Assembly: GCA_029248525.1 (NCBI GenBank)
Contig: JAQWJE010000039.1
Coordinates: forward strand, 248,001-312,000
From: Candidatus Binatia bacterium
GTDB lineage: Bacteria; Desulfobacterota; Binatia; UBA12015
Length of the DNA stretch: 64,000 nucleotides
Reading direction: 5' to 3'
Part shown: positions 1 through 8,258 of the stretch, one piece after another
Position numbering within the stretch: the first letter of the stretch is position 1
How the letters are laid out: each line of letters begins with the position of its first letter
Notes under the pieces: generated by a model
Told to the model about the DNA's origin: nothing
The model's input: only the letters and a program-made list of their open reading frames with translations
Databases searched by the model: none
Program-made: the position numbers and the translations under genes

Positions 1-318
1 GCCGAGGCGATTAACGAGACGCAACCGGACTTCAAGCCGGGCATGAGGGATTACGCGATCGAAGTGTTGCGTGAAGCGGTTGAAGAACCGCCGCCCGAAG
101 CGGAAAGGGTCGCTTTGGCTGCGGCCGGGACGCCAGCCCCGCTGAATCCGCTCGCTTTCGGGATTCCGTTGGTCGCCGTCGGATTCTTTCTCGCGCTGAT
201 TTTCCCGCCGGTCGGTCTGACGATCATGGCCCTCGGCGCAGTTACAGTTATAATTGGAGTCGCATCGGCGATCGTTCGATCGCTTTTGGCGAAAATTTCG
301 TTTGGCAAGGCAAGCTAA
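1..318 (+). CDS. C-terminal part of an unrecognised membrane protein (partial)
   Basis: The reading frame is open from base 1, so this is the end of a gene that starts before the window; the first ATG inside (43) is probably internal. The visible 105 residues have a polar, Pro/Glu-rich stretch followed by two hydrophobic segments separated by a short PP-containing turn, ending in a basic KISFGKAS tail, which suggests a C-terminal helical hairpin. I recognise no family. It lies 98 bases upstream of the Rieske gene on the same strand, so it may belong to the same respiratory operon, but nothing in the sequence proves this. Confidence 0.55.
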   Translation, partial: AEAINETQPDFKPGMRDYAIEVLREAVEEPPPEAERVALAAAGTPAPLNPLAFGIPLVAVGFFLALIFPPVGLTIMALGAVTVIIGVASAIVRSLLAKISFGKAS

Positions 319-416
319 TGAAGCACTTTGCTGATCTTATTGGTGGGTGCGCGCAGCGATTTCTAATGTTGCTCCAAACCCGATGTTTGACCGAACACGA
401 AGGCTGAGAGTTTTCC

Positions 417-1022
417 ATGGCAAGTGGTGAAGCAACAGTACCTGAGACCTCTGACGACGCGGCAGCCGTTGCGTCCAGAAGACGCGAAGAGCAGCGTCTC
501 GAGCGCGCCAAGCGACAGCGCGAGAAAGCGCAACTCGGGGGCTTATGGTCGCGGCGCGACGTGATCGGACGCGTCGGTTGGATGCTTTTTGGCGTCTTCT
601 CGCTGACTTTCCTGCTTGCGGCTCTTCGAGCGGCTTTCCCCCGGATCCTGTTCGTCCCGCCGAGCAGTTTCAAGGCAGGCGTGCCCGGCGATTTCGCCAT
701 CGGCGAGGTGGATCGCAAATACGAGAAGGATTTCCGGGTCTGGATCGTGCGCGAACCCGAAGGGTTCTACGCATTGTGGGCGAAATGCACCCATCTCGGC
801 TGCACCCCTCGTTGGCTCAACGCCGAAGCAAAATTCAAATGCCCTTGTCACGGCAGCGGCTTCTACAAAAGCGGCATCAACTTCGAGGGGCCGGCACCAC
901 GGCCGCTGGTCCGCCTGAAAATCGCTCTGGCCGAGGACGGCCAGATCAAGATCGACAAAAGCACCAAGTACCTGTTCGAAAAGGGCCAGTGGGGAAAACC
1001 TGGTTCGTTCCTGAAAGCTTGA
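417..1022 (+). CDS. Rieske iron-sulfur protein of a cytochrome bc/b6f-type complex
   Basis: 201 residues. A charged N-terminus with a basic, helical stretch (about residues 20-48) precedes one membrane helix (about 53-78), then a periplasmic Rieske domain. The two cluster-binding boxes are clear: CTHLGC at 124-129 and CPCHGSG at 142-148, giving two Cys and two His ligands for a [2Fe-2S] centre plus the two disulfide cysteines. The subunit takes an electron from quinol at the outer site of cytochrome b and passes it to a c-type cytochrome. It is the first clear gene of the operon that continues with both cytochrome b halves. The membrane helix has no obvious twin-arginine pair of canonical spacing, although SRRDVIG just before the helix could act as one, as in many Rieske proteins. 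Confidence 0.93.
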   Translation: MASGEATVPETSDDAAAVASRRREEQRLERAKRQREKAQLGGLWSRRDVIGRVGWMLFGVFSLTFLLAALRAAFPRILFVPPSSFKAGVPGDFAIGEVDRKYEKDFRVWIVREPEGFYALWAKCTHLGCTPRWLNAEAKFKCPCHGSGFYKSGINFEGPAPRPLVRLKIALAEDGQIKIDKSTKYLFEKGQWGKPGSFLKA

Positions 1023-1098
1023 TTTCCGTCCGGCACGACAATGTGCCGAGACCGTCACGTTTGGCTGAATAACATTTCTGCCCTGAGGAGGGGCCCCC

Positions 1099-1869
1099 AT
1101 GAGTTGGTGGGACGAAACAAAAGAACAAATCACGGAGTCGCAGGTTTGGAAGTCAATCTTCCGCCACGGCTATGATGATACGCCGCGAAACCGCATCTTG
1201 ATGGTTTCGGGGAACGTCTGGCTTCATCTTCACCCGTCGAAGGTGCGCCGGCATGCAACACGGCTGCGCTTCACGTGGTGCATGGGCGGAATCACCTTCC
1301 TCATGTTCTTGATCACGGTCGTCACGGGCATCTATCTGATGTTCTACTACCGGCCCGTGACCCAGTACGCCTACGCGGACATGAAGTACCTCGAGTTCGA
1401 CATGCCCTTCGGTATGGTAATGCGCAACATGCACCGCTGGGCAGCACACGGCATGGTGATCGCTGTATGGCTGCATATGTTCCGGGTGTTCCTGACCGGT
1501 TCCTACAAGCCGCCTCGCGAGTTCAACTGGATCGTCGGCGTCATCCTTCTCGTCCTGACTTTGTTGCTGAGCTTCACCGGCTATCTGCTCCCTTGGGATC
1601 AGTTGGCGATCTGGGCTGTAACCGTGGGTTCGAACATGGGTGCGGCGACGCCATTAATGGGGAACGAGGGGCCGTTCAAGGAGTTGCTCGGAGCAAATCC
1701 GATCTACGACGTGCGGGCCTTCCTCTTCGGTGGCGGCGAAGTCGGACCGGCTACACTGCTTCGGTTTTACATTCTGCACTGCATTTTTATTCCGCTCGTC
1801 ACGAGTCTTTTCCTGGCGGTTCATTTCTGGAGAATTCGTCGTGATGGCTTCTCTGGTCCGGCACTGTAG
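1099..1869 (+). CDS. Cytochrome b, N-terminal half (cytochrome b6-like)
   Basis: 256 residues, preceded by a good ribosome site (GAGGAGG just upstream of the ATG). It carries four membrane helices and both b-haem pairs: H112 and H126 in the helix around HRWAAHGMV...LHMFRV, and H227 and H242 in the last helix. The 14- and 15-residue spacings match cytochrome b6. A GYLLPWDQ motif (161-168) sits in the loop of the quinol-oxidation region. The protein ends after the fourth helix, so cytochrome b is split as in b6f and menaquinol:cytochrome c complexes rather than fused as in the classical bc1 protein. The other half follows after a very small gene. Confidence 0.93.
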   Translation: MSWWDETKEQITESQVWKSIFRHGYDDTPRNRILMVSGNVWLHLHPSKVRRHATRLRFTWCMGGITFLMFLITVVTGIYLMFYYRPVTQYAYADMKYLEFDMPFGMVMRNMHRWAAHGMVIAVWLHMFRVFLTGSYKPPREFNWIVGVILLVLTLLLSFTGYLLPWDQLAIWAVTVGSNMGAATPLMGNEGPFKELLGANPIYDVRAFLFGGGEVGPATLLRFYILHCIFIPLVTSLFLAVHFWRIRRDGFSGPAL

Positions 1870-1886
1870 GGGAGGGGGACTATCAG

Positions 1887-1970
1887 ATGCGCGTACTCGT
1901 TCTTCCAATTCTTTTCGTCGTAATCGTCTGGGCCTTGTACGTTCTGGCCGCGCCCCCAAAGGATCTCTAG
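1887..1970 (+). CDS. 27-residue single-helix membrane peptide between the two cytochrome b halves
   Basis: A short ORF with an ATG at 1887 sits in the 104 bases between the cytochrome b halves. It is preceded by a purine-rich ribosome site (GGGGAGGGGG, 7 bases before the start). The peptide begins MRVLVLPILF, continues as one hydrophobic helix and ends with the polar tail APPKDL. Its stop lies 3 bases before the ATG of the next gene, so it fits translation within the operon. Size and topology resemble the tiny PetG/PetL/PetN subunits of cytochrome b6f, but homology to them is only a guess. Confidence 0.6.
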   Translation: MRVLVLPILFVVIVWALYVLAAPPKDL

Positions 1971-1973
1971 ATC

Positions 1974-2780
1974 ATGGCGACAACCACGAAACCACCCGCA
2001 ACCGGCGGCCGCGTTGAAGTCACACTGAAGAAGGCCTTCGGGCCCGGTGACGACAAGGTTCATACGTGGCCTCATCTGATTCGAGCGGAGTTTCTCTGCG
2101 GCCTTCTGGTGACCATCTTCATGATGGTCTGGGCCCTCTCGATCGATGCCCCGCTCGAGGAACCTGCGAACCCGGCGAGAACGCCAAACCCGTCCAAGGC
2201 ACCTTGGTATTTCCTCGGTCTGCAGGAGATCCTGGTGTTCTTCGACCCATGGCATGCGGGCGTGGTCTTGCCCAGCCTGATCATCGTCGGGCTGATGGTG
2301 ATCCCCTACATCGACATCAATCCCGCCGGCAACGGCTACTACGTCTGGGAGTCCCGGAAATGGGAGCTTCTGACCTTTTTCTTCGGGTTTCACATCCTGT
2401 GGGTCTCGCTGATCGTTATCGGGACCTTGTTGCGCGGTCCCGGCTGGAACTGGTTCTGGCCCTGGGAGCGTTGGGACCCTCATCTGGTTGAGGCCCTGAC
2501 AAGCGTCAACTTCCCGTACCTTCTGGGGATTCGTGACTACTTTTGGTCAGCGATCTTCGGGCTGGTGAGTGTGATCCTGTTTTTCACCGTTGGCACCGCT
2601 GCGATGTATGCATGGTGCGTTTGGCTCAAGGGCAAGGAATTCATGGTGCGTTGGGGCATGCCGCGATTCCTGATCACCTCGTTCCTCTTTCTGAACATGA
2701 TGGGAACTCTGGTGAAGATGCTGATGCGACACCTGTTTAACATTCAGTATGTGATGGAGACTCCCTGGATTAATATCTGA
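1974..2780 (+). CDS. Cytochrome b, C-terminal half (subunit IV-like, extended)
   Basis: 268 residues. It corresponds to subunit IV of b6f-type complexes: one helix (about 36-57), the quinol-oxidation-site motif KAPWYFLGLQE (75-85), then helices at about 97-113 and 131-153. The canonical PEWY motif appears as APWY, with Pro at the Glu position; related PPWY-type motifs are known mainly in low-potential (menaquinone) complexes. Unlike the three-helix subunit IV, the protein continues with two further hydrophobic segments (about 188-217 and 231-254). No c-type haem motif is present. It follows the 27-residue peptide after 3 bases and is completed structurally by the cytochrome b6-like half. Confidence 0.9.
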   Translation: MATTTKPPATGGRVEVTLKKAFGPGDDKVHTWPHLIRAEFLCGLLVTIFMMVWALSIDAPLEEPANPARTPNPSKAPWYFLGLQEILVFFDPWHAGVVLPSLIIVGLMVIPYIDINPAGNGYYVWESRKWELLTFFFGFHILWVSLIVIGTLLRGPGWNWFWPWERWDPHLVEALTSVNFPYLLGIRDYFWSAIFGLVSVILFFTVGTAAMYAWCVWLKGKEFMVRWGMPRFLITSFLFLNMMGTLVKMLMRHLFNIQYVMETPWINI

Positions 2781-2789
2781 AGCAGCCTC

Positions 2790-2963
2790 ATGCGATTTTA
2801 TTTGGCAAAAACACTTCAGATGGCAGGAATTTTAATAGTAGGAATCGGCCTGTTTCAGAGCCTGGCAGAAATTGCCGGCCTCAGGTTCGAGTTGGAGATG
2901 CTGGTAGCCGGAACTGTGGTGTTCACGGCAGGACGACTGATCGAGAGTCGCGACGGAGACTGA
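2790..2963 (+). CDS. 57-residue two-helix membrane peptide
   Basis: An ATG at 2790, 9 bases after the stop of the cytochrome b C-terminal half, opens a 57-residue ORF. It starts MRFYLAKTLQMAG and has two hydrophobic segments (about 8-27 and 36-48) joined by a short Glu-containing loop, with a charged tail ending in RLIESRDGD. No strong ribosome site is visible, so it may be translated by coupling. It fills most of the gap between cytochrome b and the octahaem cytochrome. I do not recognise the family; position suggests an accessory subunit of the quinol:cytochrome c complex. Confidence 0.5.
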   Translation: MRFYLAKTLQMAGILIVGIGLFQSLAEIAGLRFELEMLVAGTVVFTAGRLIESRDGD

Positions 2964-2985
2964 ACCCCGGCGCGAGTTGGAAACC

Positions 2986-5673
2986 ATGGCGAGACGAGAT
3001 CTTAACCTCGAAGATGAAAAGCGCAGTTACGCAGGATTGTGGCTGTTGTGTGCAGCGTTGCTTGTGGTGGGTGCCATCTGGGCCCTCCTCGATGACACGA
3101 CGCTTCGGCGCCCCTGGAAACAGGTCCAGAACGAGTTCTTTGCTCTGGAGAAGGGCCGGCAAATCAAGGCATTGGAAGCCGAAGAGGCTTCTCTTGGCGG
3201 CAATGAGACCTATCAGGAGCTCCAAGCGAACCTGACCAAAGCTCAAGACGCGCTGAAAGAACCTTCGACTGCGGCGGAAATTGCGGCATTGGAGGCAAAG
3301 CTTCCCGGCCTCGGACTTGATAACCGCGATGCCGATATCAGGGTCCGGTTTATCAAGAGCGAACTCGAAGTCGCCAAATTCAAATACGATCACGCGATCC
3401 AGGAAGGTGGCGACGTCGGGGCCGCCCGTGAGCATCGCGACGAGTTGAGTCGCCAGAAAGAGACTCTCGAAGCCGCTTTCGCCGAATCACAGGCGGATGT
3501 CGCGGCGGTTGAGGGCGAAATTGCGAAGTTGCGCGCTCCAGTAACGGCCGCACAGAAAGAGCTGGATACGGTCGCCTCGGAGAGGGACGCGATACAGGTG
3601 AAGCTCGACGGCATGAAGTCCGTGATTGGTATCTTGGAGACCGACCGGATTCCGACGATTCATCAAATTGTCCTGCCGGACTTCGATGTGAACAACTTCG
3701 AGCAGCCAGTGGGACGTGTGGACCGTTGTGTTACTTGTCATATCGGGATTGACCGGGCAGGTTTCGAGGACGTCGGCCAGCCGCTTGCGACTCATCCGGA
3801 CCGCTCCCTCTATATCGGAAAGCATCCAAGCAATCAGTTCGCCTGTACGCCTTGCCACGACGGGCAGGGCGTAGCCTTGAACTCGGTAGAACAAGCCCAC
3901 GGTGACGTAGCGTTTTGGCTGCAGCCCTTATTGCGAGGCCCGCAGCAACAGTCGCGTTGTATCGATTGCCACCGCGAGGTCGTCGACCTCGAAGGTGCGG
4001 GGAACATCGCCAAGGGCGAGCAACTCTTCGAGCAACTTGGCTGTCACGGATGCCATCTGGTGGCCGGTTACGAGGAACTCGACAAAGTCGGACCAAGCCT
4101 GGCCCGGGTCTCTGCCAAAGTCGACCCCCAATGGTTGGTCGATTGGATCCAGAACCCTCAGGCCTTCCGGCCCCGAACCAAAATGCCGAATTATATGTTC
4201 TCGGACGAAGAAGCGACTGCTGTGGCCGCCTACGTCTGGACCTCCAGTCAGGAGGATGGGGCCGAATGGGAAGCCCGCCAAGTGAGCGACACGGGGGTCG
4301 ACGCATCGAACCCCGAACTGGTCGCCGAAGGCGAACTCGTATTTAACCAGGTTGGTTGTCGAGGTTGTCACGCGGTAGGCGAGGAGCAAGTCTCCCGGAG
4401 TCTCGGAGTGGACAAGGACTGGGCGCCCAATCTCTCCCGCGTCGCGATGAAGACCAATGGCGAGTTCCTCTACGCCTGGGTCAAGAACCCCAAGGGGTAT
4501 AATGCCCACACCCGAATGCCGAGCCTGCGCCTTTCCGATCAGGAAGCCCGGGCCGTATCTTCGTATCTTTTGAGTATCTCTCCCACGATGGAGCCGGACC
4601 CTGAAACAGTGACCGTGGCCATGCTCGAAGACCCGGAGCGTGCCGAGCAAGGCAAGGCGCTGATCCGCAAATACGGGTGTGCCGGGTGTCATACGATCAA
4701 CGGGATGGAAAACGAGTCTCGTATCGGTGTGGAGCTCTCCGCCTTTGCGGCCAAGGGCATCGAAGAGCTCTTCTTCGGAAACGCCAAGGGCATCGACCAC
4801 AATTGGAATGCCTGGACCTACGGGAAGCTCGAGAACCCTCGCGTCTACGCCACCGAGCACGTGGAAGGAATTATGCCCAACTTCCATCTGAGTCACGAGG
4901 ACATCATCAATCTTCGTGTGTGGCTCCTGAGCAGAAACGATCGCCAGCCTCCAATGAGCTATCGGCAACCGGGCTACGACGGCCGGTGGGCAAAAGTTCA
5001 AAAGGGCAGACGGTTGGTCGACAAATACAACTGTCAGGGTTGTCACGAAATCGACGGCAAGGGCGGCTATATCAACGCTCTCTACGAAGATAACCCGACC
5101 GAGGCACCTCCGATTCTCTACAACGAGGGCGGTAAGGTTCAACCCGAGTGGCTTTACGGCTTCTTGCAGAACCCCGCGCTCCAGCCTCTGCGTTTCTGGC
5201 TGAAGGTCCGGATGCCCACCTTCCCGCTCTCGGCTGATGATACGACATCGATTGTGGAGTATTTCACAGCGAAATCCGAGCTGGAAAACCCGTATTTCTT
5301 CTGGGATCCGAAAGTCGATTCCACCCCCGAGTTGTTGCACAACGGCGACCTGCTGATGTCGGAAGAATATTTCTCCTGCTGGTCGTGTCACGTGATGGGC
5401 GACAAGACACCGGGCGGACCCATGGAGTATTGGGCACCAAACCTGGCCTACGCTCACGAGCGCTTGAACCCGGACTGGATTATTCGCTGGATCGAGGACC
5501 CGCAGTCCGAAATGCCGGGAACCAAGATGCCGGCATTCTACCCGGGCGGCCCGGAGGATATCTTCGATGGGGATGAGGCCAAGCAGATCGTGGCGATGCG
5601 AGATTGGATCATGTCGCTCGATTATATGAGCGGTAATGCGGCAGCGGGTGACGAAATGGTGCAGGAACCATAG
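2986..5673 (+). CDS. Membrane-anchored octahaem c-type cytochrome with coiled-coil stalk
   Basis: 895 residues from the ATG at 2986 (an in-frame TTG at 2977 is the alternative). One membrane anchor (about 15-38) is followed by a long Glu/Lys/Ala-rich, probably coiled-coil region (about 45-215) and then eight CXXCH haem sites at residues 248, 287, 325, 353, 458, 565, 683 and 798. The last five are each followed by an xMP motif (TKMP, TRMP, GIMP, VRMP, TKMP) typical of the Met ligand in class I cytochromes c, so they look like tandem mono-haem domains. The first three lack such a Met and may form a separate triple-haem unit. It is the last gene of the bc operon and is the likely electron acceptor from the Rieske protein. 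Confidence 0.9.
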   Translation: MARRDLNLEDEKRSYAGLWLLCAALLVVGAIWALLDDTTLRRPWKQVQNEFFALEKGRQIKALEAEEASLGGNETYQELQANLTKAQDALKEPSTAAEIAALEAKLPGLGLDNRDADIRVRFIKSELEVAKFKYDHAIQEGGDVGAAREHRDELSRQKETLEAAFAESQADVAAVEGEIAKLRAPVTAAQKELDTVASERDAIQVKLDGMKSVIGILETDRIPTIHQIVLPDFDVNNFEQPVGRVDRCVTCHIGIDRAGFEDVGQPLATHPDRSLYIGKHPSNQFACTPCHDGQGVALNSVEQAHGDVAFWLQPLLRGPQQQSRCIDCHREVVDLEGAGNIAKGEQLFEQLGCHGCHLVAGYEELDKVGPSLARVSAKVDPQWLVDWIQNPQAFRPRTKMPNYMFSDEEATAVAAYVWTSSQEDGAEWEARQVSDTGVDASNPELVAEGELVFNQVGCRGCHAVGEEQVSRSLGVDKDWAPNLSRVAMKTNGEFLYAWVKNPKGYNAHTRMPSLRLSDQEARAVSSYLLSISPTMEPDPETVTVAMLEDPERAEQGKALIRKYGCAGCHTINGMENESRIGVELSAFAAKGIEELFFGNAKGIDHNWNAWTYGKLENPRVYATEHVEGIMPNFHLSHEDIINLRVWLLSRNDRQPPMSYRQPGYDGRWAKVQKGRRLVDKYNCQGCHEIDGKGGYINALYEDNPTEAPPILYNEGGKVQPEWLYGFLQNPALQPLRFWLKVRMPTFPLSADDTTSIVEYFTAKSELENPYFFWDPKVDSTPELLHNGDLLMSEEYFSCWSCHVMGDKTPGGPMEYWAPNLAYAHERLNPDWIIRWIEDPQSEMPGTKMPAFYPGGPEDIFDGDEAKQIVAMRDWIMSLDYMSGNAAAGDEMVQEP

Positions 5674-5747
5674 GGTCTTCTGCAACTTAACACTCTCGTA
5701 ACATGGATCGAGTTGACCTTGACCTCGCTTGGACTAGACAGTCTGGT

Positions 5748-5909
5748 ATGGACCAAGAACAACGAGACGAGAAGGCTTCTGCTGATCTCCTGCAACACCT
5801 GATCAGGTACCCCGAGGATCTGCTCGATATCCGTCGACTGCAGCGATCCTTCGGGGTGCCGTCACAGAGAGTGGCTCAGGTTTTATGGAAGGTGAGCCCG
5901 AGGCATTAA
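5748..5909 (+). CDS. Small helical protein coupled to pstB, possibly DNA-binding
   Basis: From the ATG at 5748 (an earlier ATG at 5703 would add 15 residues) this ORF gives 53 residues with a charged N-terminus and a segment [20 protein letters not shown] that reads like a helix-turn-helix. Its stop codon overlaps the ATG of pstB (TAATG, base 5909 shared), a pattern of translational coupling that argues for a real gene. I do not recognise a family. It could be a small regulator of the phosphate genes that follow, or simply a leader peptide. Confidence 0.45.
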   Translation: MDQEQRDEKASADLLQHLIRYPEDLLDIRRLQRSFGVPSQRVAQVLWKVSPRH

Positions 5910-6718
5910 TGGCCGTTTCTTCGTTTCCCAAGATCCCGGATCCTTCGCCTGAGGCACCTCATCGGCTTTCCCGAATGAGAGCGGAAGCTGTCGATTTTTA
6001 CTACGGCGAGACTCAGGCACTCTCCGAGGTCTCCCTCGAGATTCCCGATCGCCATGTGCTGGCTCTGATCGGGCCCTCGGGCTGTGGCAAATCCACCTTC
6101 TTGCGCACCCTCAATCGGATGAACGATCTGGTGCCGGGCGCGCGGCTCGAGGGGAAAGTGCTCCTCGATGACAGGGATATCTACGAGCGCTCAGTCGACG
6201 TGGTCGACCTCCGGCGGCGCGTAGGAATGGTTTTCCAGAGATCCAATCCATTTCCGAAATCGATTTACGAGAATGTGGCCTACGGTCCGAGGATTCACGG
6301 TGTTTCCAACCGCACCGAACTCGATGGCATCGTGGAGGATACGCTACGGAGGGCCGCTCTCTGGGATGAAGTCCAAACACGGCTTCATACTTCGGCACTC
6401 TCTCTCTCCGGTGGACAACAACAGCGACTTTGTATCGCCAGAGCCCTGGCAGTACAGCCGGATGTGCTGCTGATGGACGAGCCCGCCTCGGCGTTGGACC
6501 CTTTGGCCACAGCAAAAATCGAAGAGTTGGTGCACGAGCTCAAGGCGGATTATACCATCGTGATCGTGACACATAATATGCAGCAGGCAGCTCGGGTTTC
6601 GGATACGACGGCCTATTTCTATCTCGGTAAGTTGATCGAAGTTGGGGAAACGTCCGCAATCTTTACCAATCCGGTCAAAAAGGAGACCGAAGACTATATC
6701 ACGGGTCGTTTTGGCTAG
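5909..6718 (+). CDS. pstB: Phosphate ABC transporter ATP-binding protein PstB
   Basis: 269 residues from the ATG at 5909, which overlaps the previous stop (TAATG); an in-frame ATG at 5885 is an alternative. It has the Walker A motif GPSGCGKST (55-63), the ABC signature LSGGQQQR, Walker B VLLMDEP followed by ASALDP, and the switch histidine in VTHNMQQA. The order and wording are those of PstB, which hydrolyses ATP for high-affinity phosphate uptake on the inner face of the membrane. The permease and binding-protein genes pstS, pstC and pstA are not next to it, which is unusual; phoU, phoB and phoR follow. Confidence 0.93.
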   Translation: MAVSSFPKIPDPSPEAPHRLSRMRAEAVDFYYGETQALSEVSLEIPDRHVLALIGPSGCGKSTFLRTLNRMNDLVPGARLEGKVLLDDRDIYERSVDVVDLRRRVGMVFQRSNPFPKSIYENVAYGPRIHGVSNRTELDGIVEDTLRRAALWDEVQTRLHTSALSLSGGQQQRLCIARALAVQPDVLLMDEPASALDPLATAKIEELVHELKADYTIVIVTHNMQQAARVSDTTAYFYLGKLIEVGETSAIFTNPVKKETEDYITGRFG

Positions 6719-6823
6719 CCTGCGAATAGAATTCGGTCCAGCTACCATAGGAGCATACCTACGGGGCGCGGACGGATGCCAGCAGCGCCGGTTACCAAGC
6801 GCGCCGTGAGTTATGGGGGGATA

Positions 6824-7501
6824 ATGGCTCAACATACTGATCAAAGATACGAGGAAGAGCTCGGGACTTTGCGGCAGCATATCCTGGAAATGGGCGGCTT
6901 GGTGGAACGGCAGATCGGGGATGCCTCGAACTCTCTGGCGACGGCAGACCGAGTTCTTGCTGAGCGGACCATCGAGCGAGACCATGAAGTGAATCGATAC
7001 GACGTGGAGATCGATGATGAGTGTCTCCGTCTGCTGGCGCTTCATCAGCCGGCTGCCGGCGATTTGCGTTTCATCACCACGGCTTTGAAAATCACAACGG
7101 ATCTGGAGCGCATCGGGGATATGGCCGTCAATATCTGCGAGAGGACGATCGATCTCTCGGGCTCCGGCTTTGAACTGCTGGTGGATCTGCCTCGGATGTC
7201 CACTCTCGTGCAAAAAGCTCTCCGCGGATCGCTGGATGCTTTTGTCCGCGGCGATCCGGAGTTCGCCCTGCAGGTATGTCAGGAGGACGACGAAATCGAC
7301 GACCTGCATGCCGCCATGTTTCGTGAGGTCCTCGACAAGATCCGCGACGACAGCAACTTGGTAGTGCCCGGGCTGGCCCAACTTTTCGTTTCGAAATACC
7401 TCGAAAGGATCGCCGACCACGCGACCAATATAGCCGAGATGGTTATTTTCATGGTCAAGGGGAAAAGTATCCGACACATCGCACTTCCTGACTCGATTTG
7501 A
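6824..7501 (+). CDS. phoU: Phosphate signalling protein PhoU
   Basis: 225 residues from the ATG at 6824, preceded by a GGGGGG ribosome site; the frame is open further upstream (to 6776) but without a better start. The all-helical protein has the two PhoU repeats with the metal-binding signatures ALKITTDLERIGDMAVNI and SKYLERIADHATNIAE. PhoU links the Pst transporter to the PhoR kinase and holds the phosphate response off when phosphate is plentiful. It lies 105 bases after pstB and is followed closely by phoB. Confidence 0.93.
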   Translation: MAQHTDQRYEEELGTLRQHILEMGGLVERQIGDASNSLATADRVLAERTIERDHEVNRYDVEIDDECLRLLALHQPAAGDLRFITTALKITTDLERIGDMAVNICERTIDLSGSGFELLVDLPRMSTLVQKALRGSLDAFVRGDPEFALQVCQEDDEIDDLHAAMFREVLDKIRDDSNLVVPGLAQLFVSKYLERIADHATNIAEMVIFMVKGKSIRHIALPDSI

Positions 7502-7515
7502 ATAACGCTGACGTC

Positions 7516-8238
7516 ATGAATCCGGCACCGGTCCTGATCATCGAAGACGAACCCGATATTCGAGAGCTTCTGACGATTACTCTCGAGGAGGAGAAATTCG
7601 AAGTCCTTGCGGCCGGAACGGGCGAGCAGGGATTGAAGATGGCTCGATCGGGGCGCCCTTCCTTGGTAATCCTCGACCTCATGTTGCCCAACGTCTCCGG
7701 ACTCGATATCTGCCGCCAACTTCGATCCGAGCCAGACTTTTCCAATATTCCGATCTTGATGTTGACCGCGAAGGGCACGGAAACGGACAAGGTTGTTGGT
7801 CTGGAACTCGGTGCCGATGACTATGTAACGAAGCCCTTCAGCCCGCGTGAGCTTGTGGCGCGCGTGAAGGCACTTCTCCGACGCTCGCAGTCAGGCTCCG
7901 CATCTTCGAAGTCCCCGGCGCTCTATGAGAAATGCGGCATCAAGATCGACTTCGACACCTACGATGTCCGGATTCGAGGGCAGCGTGTCGAGCTTTCGTT
8001 ACGCGAGTTCGAGCTCCTGGGCTTTTTGGTCACCCACCCCAATCGTGCCTACAATCGGGCCCAGTTGCTTGATCTGGTTTGGGGCTCCGAAACCTATGTC
8101 GAGCCCAGGACTGTGGATGTGCATATTCGACGATTGCGGCGGCACGTTGAGGAGAATGATTCGTCCCCGAGTCGCATTCTGACCGTTCGTGGCGTCGGAT
8201 ATCTATTTGATGATCGCGCCGATTCGGCGGCCGGCTAG
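7516..8238 (+). CDS. phoB: Phosphate response regulator PhoB (OmpR family)
   Basis: 240 residues from the ATG at 7516; a TTG at 7498 overlapping the phoU stop is also in frame. The receiver domain has the acidic pair in IIEDEPD, the phospho-acceptor D54 in VILDLMLP, and the lysine in DDYVTKPF. The C-terminal half is a winged-helix DNA-binding domain (ELSLREFELLGFL ... VDVHIRRLRRHV ... TVRGVGYLF), the hallmark of OmpR/PhoB regulators. Its neighbours PstB, PhoU and a PhoR-like kinase make PhoB the best name. Confidence 0.9.
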   Translation: MNPAPVLIIEDEPDIRELLTITLEEEKFEVLAAGTGEQGLKMARSGRPSLVILDLMLPNVSGLDICRQLRSEPDFSNIPILMLTAKGTETDKVVGLELGADDYVTKPFSPRELVARVKALLRRSQSGSASSKSPALYEKCGIKIDFDTYDVRIRGQRVELSLREFELLGFLVTHPNRAYNRAQLLDLVWGSETYVEPRTVDVHIRRLRRHVEENDSSPSRILTVRGVGYLFDDRADSAAG

Positions 8239-8258
8239 GTCCGGAGATCGGAAAAAAT

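Noticed and set aside
318-407. 29-codon ORF whose ATG overlaps the stop of the first membrane protein (TAATG)
   Set aside because: The coupling signal is suggestive, but the peptide has no clear hydrophobic or helical pattern and nothing else supports it.
3928-5685. 585-codon open frame on the minus strand under the octahaem cytochrome gene
   Set aside because: It mirrors the haem-protein gene in a GC-rich sequence and has no recognisable motif; the plus-strand gene has eight CXXCH sites and clear operon context.
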